The notes under the pieces were generated by a model. That model made no database searches. It was not told the origin of the DNA and saw only the letters and a program-made list of their open reading frames with translations. Positions 23,298 to 35,800 of a DNA stretch of 64,000 nucleotides are shown piece after piece; position 1 is the first letter of the stretch; each line of letters starts with the position of its first letter. A program made the position numbers and the translations under genes. Source of the stretch: Cryptomeria japonica (lineage: Eukaryota; Streptophyta; Pinopsida; Cupressales; Cupressaceae). Where the stretch lies: positions 172,070,361 to 172,134,360 of the forward strand of contig NC_081406.1 in assembly GCF_030272615.1 (NCBI RefSeq). The letters run 5' to 3'.

Positions 23298-23796
23298 ATC
23301 ATCATTACAACATGGGAGAGTTTTTCAGGGATTGGTAACAACTTTTTTAGGTAGTAAAATGTTGTCATAGATAGGAGGAGGTTATCTAATATATGGAAAA
23401 ATTGAAGCAAGGGAAGCTAACCCATTATCACATTTACGAAATGAATGCATCATGACAAAAAAAATTCCTCTTTCAAATGATAACATATGCACAATAGAAG
23501 CAAATGTTCAATTTAAACCAATGAAAGCACTATAAATGTTGATTTAGAAAATAAAATTTATGAGTGAAATGTGTTCCAAAATCAGATTTGAAATTATTGA
23601 TCCAAATCAAGCTATCCACAAGTTCAATTTTAAATTGAAAAATTAGGGTTTTAACAAAATTAACCTCTAAATTTTGAAATTTGTAGGGAATTGAAACTTG
23701 TAAATGTAAATTTGAATTTGAAATAGATAAAAAACTCATATCTGAGAACATAAATTAGAATTAAAGAAGGTTGGATTCACATCAGGTTCACCAAAA
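23298..23796. other. Element D 5' leader and primer-binding region
   Basis: No coding region. The bases next to the 5' LTR read on the minus strand TTTTGGTGAACCTGATGTG, the expected place for a primer-binding site. I cannot match it to a tRNA from memory. Confidence 0.4.
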
Positions 23797-25450
23797 TGTG
23801 GAGGTGGGAAAAGCGAGACCGGGTGACTAGGACCAAATCCCAGTTTTGCCAACACAATGGGAATACAAAAGAGCCTAGGGAGATAGATCACTTTGGATAC
23901 TTCTTGTGGGAAAGAAAGAGACAAAGATTATCTCTTAGGGTTTCTATTCATCTTGTTATAAATGATGAGAAAAGCTAGGGTTTGAATGATCAACTGGATT
24001 AGGAGATAAAGAATGAAGCATAAATGAACTCGAAATTGCACAAAATTGTAGTTCTGAAACCAAGATACTAAAAGAATGAAAGGGAGAGGATTTTGGATGT
24101 GTACTTGATTCTATAAATTGAACAAAACTGATCTCGACCAGGTTGCCATGCCATTGTCTTGTTTCTACAGATAGGAGACTGCAACTAAGACACTGCAAAC
24201 TAGAAGTCCTGAGTATGCAACCTATCAAATTTCACTACAAAGTGGAGGGACCAGGGTGTCACACCCCTTCCCTTGACAAAATTATGTACTTATGAAACTT
24301 TTGAGTGGTGTTGATTCCTTTTCTAGATCTGAAATTGCTTCCAGATCCTGGTTTCTCTACCTACAACTGAAAAGGAAGGGTTTGGGTGGCTATATAGGTA
24401 AGTAAAAACCCTTTGTTGGTGATTTAAACCTCCAAAAATAGCTGATAATGTAATGAAAATGTGTGTTCTTGAACCTTGTGTGTATGCAAGACCCCAAAAT
24501 GAAAGAAACTAGAGCTACCTTACGCATGAGAGTAAACCCTAAATATAATTTTAAATGTAAAGGACAATGCTTCAAACAAAATATGCTAAGTGATCTAAAG
24601 AATGAATGTAAACATGAAATTTGATGTAAGGAAGCTCATACAAAGACATGAAAATAAAATGAAATAATACCAATCCCCAAGGGAGAGATATTGTCACTAG
24701 ATCTCCTATTACTCTTCAATGTCTTCAGGGCTCCCAATTGACGATAAATGCTTGATGAAATGTTATTGAATGTTGTTGATTTTTTTTTAATGTCGTTGAA
24801 TGTTGTTGAAGACTCCATATAGGCTTCTCTTTAACTACATAGAAGGCTCCTTGTGCTCCAAAAATCTTCTCTTAGATTCTTAGAAAGTTCCCTTCAAATG
24901 AAGAAAGAGAACTCTTATGTATGAAACCCTAGATTTTAATTTTGACTTAATTTCATCTTTAGGCCAACCTAGGAATTGAACTTCCCACCAATCTTTTGGG
25001 GTTAAGCATTATAATATCATAAAAATGTGCTCCCGACATTTCGAGAAAAAAGAGGACCATGTGAATTCCCGCCACGGTTCAACCAAATTTCCACCAAATT
25101 TTTAGGGTCATTAGATATGATGATATTAGAGTGAATCCGAAAGTTACAGCTGATTTTGAGGTGTTTTGATATGCGAAATCGGGCCTTAAAGGTTGAAATA
25201 AGACATAATTAGGGTTTATGATTAAATGATTTATTGGAGGAATATAATAAAAAGGGCCACACTTAGGGTAAAGGGGCCCACTTTTATAATGTGTGAAGTT
25301 ATGAAATATGACTTTATATTTAATTAAATTAATTAATTAACTTCTTAAAGGGAAATTAGAAATGCAAGATGAAAGACACACTAAGGTGGGTGCTAACCTA
25401 AGTGTGAAATTGTACCACCCTAGCAAGGGTGTACAATTTACGACACTACA
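23797..25450 (-). repeat. Element D LTR shared by two interiors
   Basis: A 1,654 bp LTR pairing with 17044-18731. On the minus strand it serves as the 5' LTR of the interior 18732-23796, and at the same time as the 3' LTR of the truncated interior that continues at 25451. Its outer edge carries the same purine-rich and stem-loop arrangement (25462-25503) as the other LTR. Confidence 0.85.
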
Positions 25451-26154
25451 TTTAGCTCCCACTTTAGCGGTCAGATGACACCACGTGCATATGCAAGCTA
25501 AAGTAAAGAAAAGTAAACATTCATGAAAAAGGATATATCCACAAGTTGTCAGATGAAGCCCCCAACGGTATCTGTAGTACACAGTTAGGATCAACACCCT
25601 ACAAAAACACATGTTAGATAAAATCACAAAATCACTTAAATTCTTAATAAGGAAGGTGATGAAAATTTGAGGGTAGCTATATGCCCCCCTATTTCGGATT
25701 GTTAACTTTAGTGAGTTTAAACTGGGTATCATGTTTGCCACATCGAATTGTGAAAGAAGATTGATGATAAATTCTCACAAGAAGATTTCATTCAAGATCA
25801 AAAAATAATAGAGAATAGTTTGGTAAGAAAGAGAACTAAGCCTCAATTCCAACACAACAAAGAGTGTGAGGATTTTCAAGCTCTCTAACATAAGATGAAA
25901 TATTTAAATGGAGACAAATGAAAAGAGAAGGAAGAAGAGATAGAAAACATGAATACACACTTTGGTGATCCATGAGAAGAGAAAATGAACCATGGACATA
26001 TAGCCCCTAAAACTAGGTGATCCATGAAGAGAAGGACATGGAAAAATAGCCCCCAAAGTTTGTTTGGGTGATCCATGTAAGGGAGGAGAGTGAGAACATC
26101 ATTAGTTCCACTCAACCTCATGCATGTGTGTGCAAGTAGAACAAGGATACCTAC
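25451..26154 (-). other. Second element D interior, part 1 (with stem-loop)
   Basis: Colinear with 18732-19437 of copy 1. The 42-nt inverted repeat at 25462-25503 matches that at 18743-18784. One stem base pair missing in copy 1 is restored here (GCTAAAG against CTTTAGC). The segment stops at CCTAC, the target duplication of element E. Confidence 0.75.
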
Positions 26155-27630
26155 TATAGACATATAAAAATGACCATATTCCTAAATGAATATTTTATGT
26201 TCATTCCTCTATTTTAGTTAAATCTAATTTAACTAAATCACCTACATTCCTCTATTTAATTAAGTAAATTATTCAATTTATTTAGTTAAATTCACTTAAG
26301 CCCTTTATGTCATTTAATTGAATAAATCATTTTATTTAATTAAAACCCTTCTTCTTACCTTTTAATTAAATTTACATTTAATTAATAGTTTACCCCAAAT
26401 TAAATAAATCTAATTTATTCAATTTCCCAAATTGCAACTGAATTGAAATAAAGCAATTTATTTTAATTAAATCTATTTTCCCTCATCCACTTGCATTTTC
26501 CTACATCTCCCACTTGCATCCTAAACCCTATTCCTAATCTCTTCTAGAATCCATCTAATCCTAATCAATTAACCCCAAACCCATCCATTATCCCCTTTCC
26601 CTAAATTTGAGGAGGTCACTTGTCAAATTTGGAGTAAAGTCTTCAAAAGGCATTAAAGCCTTTATCCATTCAACAAGCTAACTTGTTGAATACCCCCAAA
26701 TTTGGAAGGACTCTTACAAATTTGTCCCCAAAGTCTTCAAACCATTAATGGTTAACTAACCCTTAGTGACACGGTTAGAGACTTTTTGACTAACTTAACC
26801 TCCATCTAACCCAAGGGTCTCATCAAGCATTTATTTCTTTGACCATGGTTATTCCTTTAACCTTTGCACAAGAGTTTACCCCTTGGGTAAAAGCTTTATC
26901 CAATGGATAACCCTAACCTAACCTTAACCCTTACCTCCTAGGGTAACCATGAGGTCTTCTCAAGTATTTAATGCTTCTTATCTCTCCTCTCAACCAACCT
27001 TATGTTGATAATTGTCACCATTTCATTGGTGAAAATTGAAAACATGGATTGACAACTTTCAAACTTGACCCTTGATTAACTCTTTCAATCTTGACCATCC
27101 ATTGCCCTATTTTCACTATAAATAGAGCTCTCATTCCTCCATTTTAAGGATCCATGCAAGCTTTTAGTATCTCATTTATGCTCAATTTTATTAACACATC
27201 TAGCTTCTCTTTGTAATAGGAATTAATCTAATAAGCATTTTAGACTATTTCCTTTATCATTAGTTTAACTCATAAACTAGTATATCATGTTAGGATAGTA
27301 TTGCTACTAATCTTGTCATCTTATAATCTAGTTTATTGCATTTGTATAATCATGCATAGATAGGATTCATTTTCATAACTAAATCAATCATAAGAATCCC
27401 TCATTCTTGCATTTTTCATCCCTAAGCCACTTTGCTCAGTGATATGAGAGCAAAGGAATTGGCTTGAGGGACCTTTTGAGATAGAGAACCATGGAACCAA
27501 CCTTGGGAAGTTGAGTCATTCTTCATGACTCCATAACTTGCACCAAGAAGTCCTGTGGGTGTGTGGACAAGCCTCTTTGAGCTTTATTTTTCACATTTTA
27601 AGTTTCATCGTCCCACTTTTCCTGCATACA
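26155..27630 (+). repeat. Element E 5' LTR
   Basis: A 1,476 bp LTR beginning TATAGACATATAAAAATGAC, with the expected TG changed to TA, and ending GCATACA. The TATA box CTATAAATAG is at 27116-27125. It differs from the 3' LTR by few substitutions, plus about 26 bp near 27080-27105 that are absent from the 3' LTR. Confidence 0.95.
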
Positions 27631-27634
27631 TTTC

Positions 27635-27652
27635 TGGCACCCATCGTGGGGC
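27635..27652 (+). promoter_or_regulatory. Element E primer-binding site
   Basis: TGGCACCCATCGTGGGGC lies four bases after the LTR. The opening TGGC(G/A)CC form is usual for plant Ty3 primer sites. I do not assign a tRNA. Confidence 0.75.
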
Positions 27653-27715
27653 TCTACCCCATTAATCAAATCGATTTTTAAAAATAAACACTTGTGTAGG
27701 TACGCGAGAAACAAG

Positions 27716-27976
27716 AATTAGCGCGTAGGGAACATCCCTTAGTGCATCTGGTGTATCATTTAGCGCATATGGCTCACTGTTTGGTGTGTGGGACTCATTT
27801 CCTAGCGCGTGAAGATCATACTTTAGCACATCATCCTCACTAACTTTTTCTTGTAGGTCTCGGTGCAGAAAAATAACAGCTTAGCGGATCTGGAAAATAG
27901 CTTAGCACATCGGGTCTGTCCGATAGCACATCCTGACTATACAGTAGTGTGTATAGTTTGTTCTGTAGCGCATCAC
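27716..27976 (+). repeat. TTAGCGCGTAGGG motif array, leader part 1
   Basis: About eleven degenerate copies of a 13-bp motif near TTAGCGCGTAGGG, spaced roughly 20 bp (for example 27718, 27740, 27759, 27801, 27823, 27881 and 27902). Variants are mostly C/T and G/A changes, such as TTAGCACATCGGG. It lies in the untranslated leader between primer site and Gag. Confidence 0.75.
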
Positions 27977-29475
27977 AGATAGAGGCAAAAACCAATAACT
28001 GTAACTGAATGTAAAAAAAAAATAAATAAGACTTTTTGAAGTCCATAGATTGTCTAACAATTTTACTTGGTATTTTGCAGGGTTCTAACAAATTTCTTGT
28101 AGATAGGAGCTTAATTTTAGGATCATTAAATAGTTTAAGTTTTTACTAACTTAGTTAAGTTAGTTAAGATATAAAATTCTTTTGATTCTTGTTAAAATTG
28201 AACTCACTTTTGTTTAGGCTTTAAAAAGAACCACAAAACAAATTTTTCCTTACTTTTCTAGGAGAGAAAATTTTCAAATTGGGTTTTAAAAAGAACAAAT
28301 CAATTTTTTTTCAAGTTTTGCAAACAAATGGATTAAAAAGAACTTCACCATCCTTTGGTGTATAAAAGGGTCCATTTTAGGTTTTAGCAAAGTAAAGAAC
28401 CACACAAAATCCCAAAAGTCTTTTTTGCAACTAAAGAGGGAAGATATTCCCCTTTCGATTGATTTCTTTTGTTGACAAAAATCACGTTCATTTTGTTGAC
28501 CAAGTTCTTTTTAGATCAGAAAATCATTGCTTTGAAAAAGTTAAAAAGAACACCATGTTTTTATGGAGCACCATCTCCATATAGGATTAGCAAATCATTG
28601 CTTTGAAGGGCTAAAAATAACTTGTGTGCTTTGTCTCGAAAGTGGAAGGTATATGCTCTCCCCTTGATTGGGTGATCAAAAAGCGAAACCACTTTTAAAG
28701 CTTTCTTCAATTCAAGCAATAAATCCTTTAGCAGGCCTGCCTTCCCGAGGGGTTGAAAAAATCTTAAAGCCATTTTTGGCCAGTGTGAAGGGAACGACCT
28801 AAGTGGGAAATGACTTTGAAGCCAAGTGTTCCAACCCACTATAATCAAAAGTGGAAAGTGGCGAAAGTCCTTTTCAATGGTTGCGCACAACGATTAGCCT
28901 TCCCCCAGTATCCTTGAGATACGTAAAGCCTTTGTTCTAAAGGTTGGGAAGCATCCTGAGGGATTTTATCACTGACGATCGAACAGGAAGCTTGATTACG
29001 AACCTTAGCATAGAAACTTTGAGCCGAGTCAGTAACCAGACATTTGCAATATCATAGTGCAAGGGTCGGGAAGAATCCGCCCCCAAGATCGCTCACCATA
29101 TATCTCCCAAGATAACTATTCAATTATGAAGCAATTCACTTTGGGTTAATTTCTAGAAAAAGGTAAAAAAATGGGTACCCCCTAGGGGGTGACACGACTG
29201 TTTGAGCTGATGGAGTATCGAGACTAGTGGGCTATGATATTGCTTATGACCCTTGAATAAAGAGTCTAATTGAAATGCATGTTGTATCTAAACCTATTGA
29301 AACATTAGTGATTTGAACACATCCTCATAGAACATACACTTATTGTTTAGATCAAGCGAAATGGTTGTCTCTTTGGTGCTGTTCTTTCATTTGTTATTTC
29401 AAAAAATCATCTATTAGCACTAAAAACTCAAGGCCAAATTCCAAAATTGCAGGAAAACAACCAAGTCAATATATT
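27977..29475 (+). other. Element E leader, non-coding
   Basis: No supported gene over 1.5 kb. The run 28110-28560 has several AAAAAGAAC-type phrases about 60-90 bp apart. The rest shows no structure I can name. Confidence 0.45.
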
Positions 29476-29479
29476 TCAG

Positions 29480-29872
29480 GGTAGTTTAGCACGTAAGAGC
29501 AACTTCTTAGTGCGTAGGAACCATCTTTTAGTGCATTAAACCTTCTCTTTAGCACGTCAAGTATTAATAGTAGCACTTCACCATAATCTAAAAACAAGCA
29601 GTGGCAGTTAAAGCGTCTTAAAAATAGTTTAGCACGTTGAAGCATCAACTTAGCGCGTAGAAATCAAACTTTAGTGCGTAGGGTTTAATTGTTAGCACAT
29701 AGAAGGCCCATATTGGTGCATGAACTTTTGAACCAAAGCTAACACAAAATTAAATAGTATTAACCAGTTAGCACGTATCAAGGGGCAGCGTAGCGCGTGG
29801 AGTCTTTTTGCTAGCGTATAGAGAAGTTTTTATAATGCATTGTGACTCTATTCTAGCGCATCGTCAAAACCA
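29480..29872 (+). repeat. TTAGCGCGTAGGG motif array, leader part 2
   Basis: About fourteen further degenerate copies of the same motif (for example around 29487, 29510, 29528, 29552, 29629, 29651, 29672, 29694 and 29789), same strand and similar spacing as the array at 27716. Confidence 0.75.
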
Positions 29873-30392
29873 GAAAAATAGGGGGCAAAATAGAGGTCAA
29901 TTTTGAAAACAATTTTGAAAGCTTTCCTTCATCAGCCTAAACTTCATCAATCAGAAAACCAAAAATAGAGTATCAAAAGTTGTTTCTACAAGCAAATTTC
30001 CATCAAACAAAGTTGTCTGAAAATCTGAAACTAGTCACAAAGATAAACATATCTCTCCTATCAAAATCAGGAAACATCATCATAAGTATCGAACATGTCC
30101 TTCAATCAAATGGATTTTTATCCCAAAACACACTTGTTTAAAACTCTAAGTTGTCAAATCAAGTTTCCATATAAGGAAAGCTCATATTCCATATCATTTG
30201 ACGCACTTTGTCGTGAGGGGGCATCTAAACCTTCACTATGATAAAGTAGAACTTGAGTTTCCAAAACAAGCTAAAATAAATCCAAAACAAATCAAAGGAA
30301 ACCATTGATTGCTTGTGCATGACTAATCCTCATATTCTGAGAAGAAATAATATTTATCATAACACTAAGTTGAAGAAACAACAACCAAGTTT

Positions 30393-30704
30393 TTGAAACT
30401 TGCCAAAAGAAATAAATTTTTATACCTCAATCGTCAACTCTTCAAATCTCATCGAACATTCCTTCATCATATACGATTATATCTTCAAAACAAAACAAAC
30501 GAATTTGACAAGGAACCCTTGAGGAGTAGAGAATTCTGTCAAAAATCCGCATTCAGCCAATGCATAAATCAAGGAGGGAAGATCAATCCAGCCTTCTTTC
30601 CTGAAGAGTGCATCACTTATAACATACCCCGATTTGAACCACCAACCCCTAAGCCAAACATTAAAGAAGAGTTCGTTCCTTTTGTCACAGAGAGCTTTTT
30701 CTAG
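30393..30704 (+). other. Open stretch in frame with Gag, upstream of its start
   Basis: 103 codons, open and in the same frame as Gag, separated from its ATG by a single TAG (30702-30704). The protein is basic at first, then Pro-rich (RFEPPTPKPNIKEEF). No domain is recognised. It could be a short upstream ORF or an N-terminal Gag extension lost through CAG to TAG. Confidence 0.3.
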
Positions 30705-31931
30705 ATGCCCATCGTTACTCGCTCTCAACAAAACAAACAAAGCAAAATGCAACCAGAATCCAACATAAATCAAAGATTATCAAATCCTTTCGAGCGTCCA
30801 AATCTAGAGGACACTGAAATTTCTGAAGAACTTATTCAAGAATGTCAAGAGAGCGCTTCATTTCAAAAACTTGTGGAAAGACTCATGGAAAATGACAAGG
30901 AAAAATACCCACTCATGCTCACAAGCAAAGGAGTTAACCTTCCCGAAGACTTAGACACATAAATTTTTAGAACAAGATCTCAATATTACGAATATCAAGA
31001 ACAACAAAGAGAGGAAGAAACACATGACCCTGAGCAAGATACCCCTAAGAAAAATATCCCTAAGATAAATATACTTGAGCAAAACATCCTTGAGCAAAAC
31101 ATACCGTTCCATACACCATTTCAGCCTAGAATTAATGCAAGGGAAGAATTCTTCCCTCGGCAAAATAATACACCTTTGATTGCTCTTACTCAACAAATGC
31201 AAATGTTACAAAGACAAATGCAAGACATGCAACAAGGTACAACAATACAGTACTCCTTAACTGAAATTTGTCCTTATCCTTTTGACAGACGATTGAACAT
31301 GGTACCTTTTCCTCCAAACTCAGACGTTCCCAAATTTGACAAATATGATGGGAAAAGTGATCCCTGTGATCATGTTCAAGAATTTTGCACAATGAGTCTT
31401 GAATTCACTCATGATTATACCTATTTGATGAGGTTATTCCCAAGAAGCTTGGGCAGACAAACAATGGAATGGTTATCCAAAATCACACCTCTTGTCAGAT
31501 CATTTGATGAACTAGTCAACAAATTCATAACTCAATATTCCTATAACATTCAACATGCTATCACCATGTTAGACGTCTGTAACACCAAACAGAAAAACAA
31601 TGAAACATTCACGGTATTCCTTCAACGTTGGCGACGTATGGTTTCAAGATATCCTCATGATGTACCTGAAAAAGAAAAGATGGAAATTTTCATCGACAAT
31701 TTGAATAGTGAGATGAGTTACAAACTCAAACTCCAATGCATACCATCTTTTGCTAAATTGATTGAGAATGGCATCCAAGTAGAAGAAGCATGTGTGAAAA
31801 AGGGAACGTTGAAATTTTTCAAAGAAGGAACAAGTTCATCCAATTACAACAACCAAAACAACAACAACTCGGACAAATCCAGATTCTGGACCAAAAACAA
31901 AAACAATGGGAATGAAGGAGGAAGTGAATAA
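30705..31931 (+). pseudogene. gag: Gag of element E
   Basis: The frame starts MPIVTRSQ, a usual opening for plant Ty3 Gag, and runs 408 codons with one stop (TAA, 30960-30962, probably from CAA). Codons about 200-370 hold the retrotransposon Gag capsid domain: FDKYDGKSDPCDHVQEF, then SLGRQTMEWLSKI, FDELVNKFITQYS and FLQRWRRMVSRYP. The middle has ILEQN repeats and a Gln/Met-rich coiled stretch. A degenerate zinc-finger-like motif of the Tat type follows out of frame near 32280-32330 (FRDFHHNKGHQ, then Cys), with its first Cys replaced by Phe. Capsid assembly and RNA packaging are the known roles. Confidence 0.9.
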
Positions 31932-32383
31932 AATGGCCCAAAATCAAAGCAGCCTGTGCTCACATTATCAGGTAATCCTCAAGCTACAAAGAATTCCAAA
32001 GGTGCTAACCCAGGCACTGACACTTATGCATTGAATACCAATCAAAATCAACTCAACACAAACAACACCACCAAATACCCAAAACAATAACACCAATAGG
32101 GGTCCTAATCCAAACTCACGGGGTAATGCAAACAACTTTCTGAAATGCATTTATACACCACTAGGGCAATCCCTGGAGTCAGCATTTAGAGAACTCCTGG
32201 CAAACAAAATTATCTCTTTACCAACAATCAACAACTTTGAACGACAAATCAAACCACCCTGGTGGAATGACTCACACTTTCGTGATTTTCATCACAACAA
32301 AGGTCATCAACAAATGATTGCATGAGATTGAAAAACATTGTTCAAGACATGATCGATAGAGTGATTTAACGGTCAATGGCCTC

Positions 32384-33258
32384 ATGACAAATTGTGACCA
32401 TGAGGCTTTCAAGAATCCTGTTCCAAACTACAACAAAGATGGAGCTTCAACCTCAAACGATACACATGGAGCTCATATCAATCACATATACAATAACACC
32501 ATTAATCACATATCAGCTGAGGGCAATCAAGTCAATATTATCACAATCAAAGACATACGTGAACATGAATCCATCAACATAACAACCAGAGCTCAAAAAT
32601 ATGTCTTGAAGGGAGATATGTCAACAACAAACACCGTACCCAAAATTCAATATGATCTAGTTAGTCAACTGCGCAAAACTCCTGCTCAAATATCTATACT
32701 ACAATTATTAAAACTTTTGCCAAAACACAAAGACATATTGGAAACAAATGTACCGCAAGATTTGGATGTTGACAAATTCCAAGCCATGGTGGCTCATATG
32801 ACAGGGCCTCATAACCTCACTTTTTCTGAGCATGATAATATCTCATTGAGCCATCCACACAATACTCCACTCCATATTGAAGTCATGGTCTATAAACACC
32901 GAGTTAAATGAGTATTAATAGATGGAGGAGCTGGACTTAATATTTGTACCTTAAAACTTATCCGTGCATTAGGCTTCTCTAAGGAGTCTACTGATCCATG
33001 CAAGAAGATCACTATAAAGGCATATGATGATGAAGAAAGATCATCCAAAGGAACAATGGTGTTGCCAATTCAAGTAGGACCAATACGAAAGGATACTATG
33101 TGCCAGGTCTTAGACATAGACCTCACATACAATATCTTATTAGGTTGACCTTGGATACATGAAATGCAAGTAGTACCTTCCACTTATCACTAGTGTGTTA
33201 AATTCCCCTACAATGGGCAGGAGGTTTCTATATCAGCTGATCATAATCCATTTTAGCA
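32384..33258 (+). pseudogene. Linker and aspartic protease of element E
   Basis: An open stretch (32384-32911) ends with YDLVSQLRKTPAQISILQLL, a block that precedes Ty3 proteases. After one stop the protease follows: LIDGGAGLNICTLKLIRALG is the active site, with DGG for the usual DTG/DSG, and DLTYNILLG then PWIHEMQVVPS is the C-terminal block. The stop in that block (TGA, 33146-33148) stands where related proteases have Arg, so CGA to TGA is the likely cause. Confidence 0.88.
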
Positions 33259-33268
33259 TTGTAATGCT

Positions 33269-33810
33269 ATGGGGGCAACCCAAGATAGCTTGGTTCCACA
33301 TAATAGAGAGAAACAAAATTCCTTAGCACCAGATCTTCAACAAGAAAAGTCTAAATCATTATCTATGGATTTCAAGAAGAAAATAAAAATCAAAGAACAA
33401 GGCATGGGAGAATACTCTTTGGAACCCATGTGTTTGGCCAACTTACCAACATCACCTAGATCTCATGGATTTCTTACAACATCAACACATCAAGAAACTC
33501 AGCCCATCACCAAGTTTGATGGCACATTCATCCAACTCGACACTCTAGCACATGAATCCGAGGAAAAGCACATGAATCTTAGTTGGCTATACAAAGATGA
33601 GGAAGAAGACAGAGCAGCTACTGTGGAAGTAGCTATACCAAAACACTTGTATGGAAAAGGCTACTTAATCATGTAGCAAATGGGATACAATGGCAAAGGA
33701 CCTATTGGGAAGCATCAGGAAGGCATCACAGAACCATTAGATCCTCCTTCACAATTTAGTAAAGATAGAAAAGGATTGGGCTTTGAACTCACTTTACTAC
33801 CAAAGAGGAC
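33269..33810 (+). pseudogene. G-patch domain region of element E
   Basis: 135 open codons lead to LYGKGYLIM, one stop, then QMGYNGKGPIGKHQEGI and KGLGFE (about 33640-33790). This is a G-patch pattern: aromatic, GxG, spaced Gly, terminal GLG. The same domain follows the protease in element D. G-patches are known after the protease in some retroviruses; the position here is analogous, but I do not claim common origin. Confidence 0.65.
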
Positions 33811-33914
33811 ACCACACAAATATCAAAAACCTTAGTGGAAAGCAAAGAAGAAATACAAAGAAGACTCCTGGAAAGAAGCACTATTTGAGTTAGCTGAGAC
33901 AATACGTAAGGAAC

Positions 33915-34786
33915 GTGAACATCAAGAATAAAAGCAATGTCAAAAGAAGCCTATCAATCAAAAGAAGGAAGTATATACTGCAGAAGCAAATCATATTCAA
34001 GAACCAATATCCAACAAAGAAGAATCACCCCCTGATTACATTATTCCTCCCCAAGGAGAGACAGTATATGAACAAATGCAAAGAGTGGAAGCAGGATCTG
34101 ACACAGAATCAGAGAAAACTATCAAACTTGTCTCAATTATCAAAGACCTGTTCTCACCCTACAACATACCAGTTCACAACACTGCTAGAATCTGGGATAA
34201 TACCTTTGAGACTGATTCCAATGAATATGAATGGGGTAGCTATTCTAATGTTACTGAAGATATTTGTACAAATGACAGTAATACACCCATCTCTCAAGAA
34301 GAACGTGACACAGAATCTAGACCACTTGAATTTGGTCCACAAAATATCTATGACGCCAAGGAAAAAGAGTAGCAACATTATGTGCAAGTCTATACGGAAG
34401 ATGATACCATCAAAGACCTTGACAAAATCCTTAAATTATTTAACACCCCGGCCAATCACAATGATACTTCCATCCTGACACTCACAACAGTCAAACTTGA
34501 TCCACCTAACGATTCCTTACCACTTATCTTTCCTAACCTCATAGACTGGGACGAACCTGAAACTCATGATATACCAATTTTCCCAAATGACGAATTCATT
34601 ATCCATTACTTATGTACCATTACCCTAGAGACAGACTCTATTAGTGAACAAAGTAATGACATCTGCAATCGGGGGAGTGCCAAGTCTCTCAGTCACAAAA
34701 ATGAGCAAACTAAAAGATCTACTGCTGAAAAGCAGTCAATGGCAGCAATAGATCACACAAAAGTAAAAAGAAAGGATGCATCTTAG
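33915..34786 (+). pseudogene. Acidic linker between G-patch and reverse transcriptase
   Basis: Three overlapping open stretches in different frames (33915-34478, 34076-34372 and 34382-34786). The most protein-like is acidic and Ser/Asn-rich (GSDTESEKTIKLVSIIKDLF; DTESRPLEFGPQNIYD). No domain recognised. It is probably the polyprotein linker with frameshifts. Confidence 0.4.
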
Positions 34787-34855
34787 GGTGAAAATATTTT
34801 TAAGGCACATAAGGATGGGAGAATTGACACTCTTCCTGAGCATTATCATGAGCGA

Positions 34856-35800
34856 TTGCCCATATTGATTGAGACCACTCAATCAATCAACATTGGTACT
34901 ATAGAAGAAACCAAAACTATACACCTTGCAAAATCTCTGACAGAGGAAGAAAGATTAGAATTTATTAATTTTTTTAAAGAAAAGCAAATCAACTTTGCTT
35001 GGTCATATGCAAATATGCCCGAGATTGATCCACAATTAATCATGCATCACTTGTCCATTGCTCCAGGAGCTAAGCCAGTCAAGCAAAAACTAAGAAAGAT
35101 GAATTCACATGTAGCACTCATGGTTAAAGATGAGCTAAAGAAACTATTAGATGTCAGATTTATTCGACCTATCGACTATGCTGAATGGATTTCCAACATT
35201 GTACCAATATCAAAACCAGATGGCAATATCAGAATCTACACTGATTTTAGAGATGTCAACAAAGCCTGTCCAAAGGATGATTTTCCTTTGCCCAGTATCG
35301 ACATAATTGTAGACCTCACAGTAGGCCATGCAATGCTATCACTAATTGATGGTTTTTCAGGCTATAATCAAATAAAGATAGCCCTAGAGGATCAAGATAG
35401 AACAACATTTACCTGTCCGTGGGGAACGTACTGTTGGAATGTCATGCCTTTTGGCTTAAAGATTGCAGGAACAACTTATCAAAGAGCAATGACAACAATC
35501 TTTCATGACATGATGCATACCTTCATGGAAGACTATGTAGATGATTTACTAGCTAAATCCTTCACCAGAGCAGAACATCTAAGCATCTTAGAAAATATTT
35601 TTGATAGATTGGAAAAATTCCAAGTCAGGCTCAACCCTAAGAAGTGTGTCTTCAGGGTTACATCAGGCAAATTACTAGGCTACATAGTTTCAGCTAAAGG
35701 TATTGAAGTGGATCCAGCAAAGGTACAAGCCATTATAGAGATGCCACCACCAAAGAACATCAGCCAGCTTAGATCTCTACAAGGATGACTCCAATCAATT
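34856..35800 (+). pseudogene. pol: Ty3 reverse transcriptase (element E)
   Basis: 310 open codons. Blocks in order: PVKQKLRKMN (near 74), FIRPIDYAEWISNIVPISKP (102-121), YTDFRDVNKACPKDDFPLPS (about 128-147), SLIDGFSGYNQI with the first catalytic Asp (165), MPFGLKIAGTTYQRAM, and YVDD with the catalytic pair (227-230). The stop at 35786-35788 (TGA) follows SLQG, where the family usually has Arg; the protein continues in frame as LQSIRRFIAQ. The catalytic residues are intact, so this is the best preserved enzyme in the window. Confidence 0.95.

Larger units (their letters stand above)
17044..25450 (-). mobile_element. Element D: Ty3-type LTR element lacking RT and integrase
   Basis: Two LTRs of about 1.67 kb (17044-18731 and 23797-25450) enclose a 5.1 kb interior read on the minus strand. 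It encodes, in order, a repetitive acidic ORF, a protease region and a G-patch region. No reverse transcriptase, RNase H or integrase is found between the G-patch ORF (ending 20194) and the 3' LTR, so D is non-autonomous. Sequence identical in kind to the 3' part of the D interior continues past the right LTR (25451 onward), so a second, truncated D interior shares the 23797-25450 LTR. That second interior is split by elements E and F and ends at about 53277. Confidence 0.75.

Noticed and set aside
27716-27976. The regularly spaced short motif looked at first like a CRISPR-type or telomere-like array
   Set aside because: Copies are too degenerate and spacers too short and similar for CRISPR, the setting is a plant retrotransposon, and the unit is not TTTAGGG.
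28561-28890. 109-codon minus-strand ORF in the element E leader
   Set aside because: Antisense in a leader region, no domain and no conserved partner in the window.
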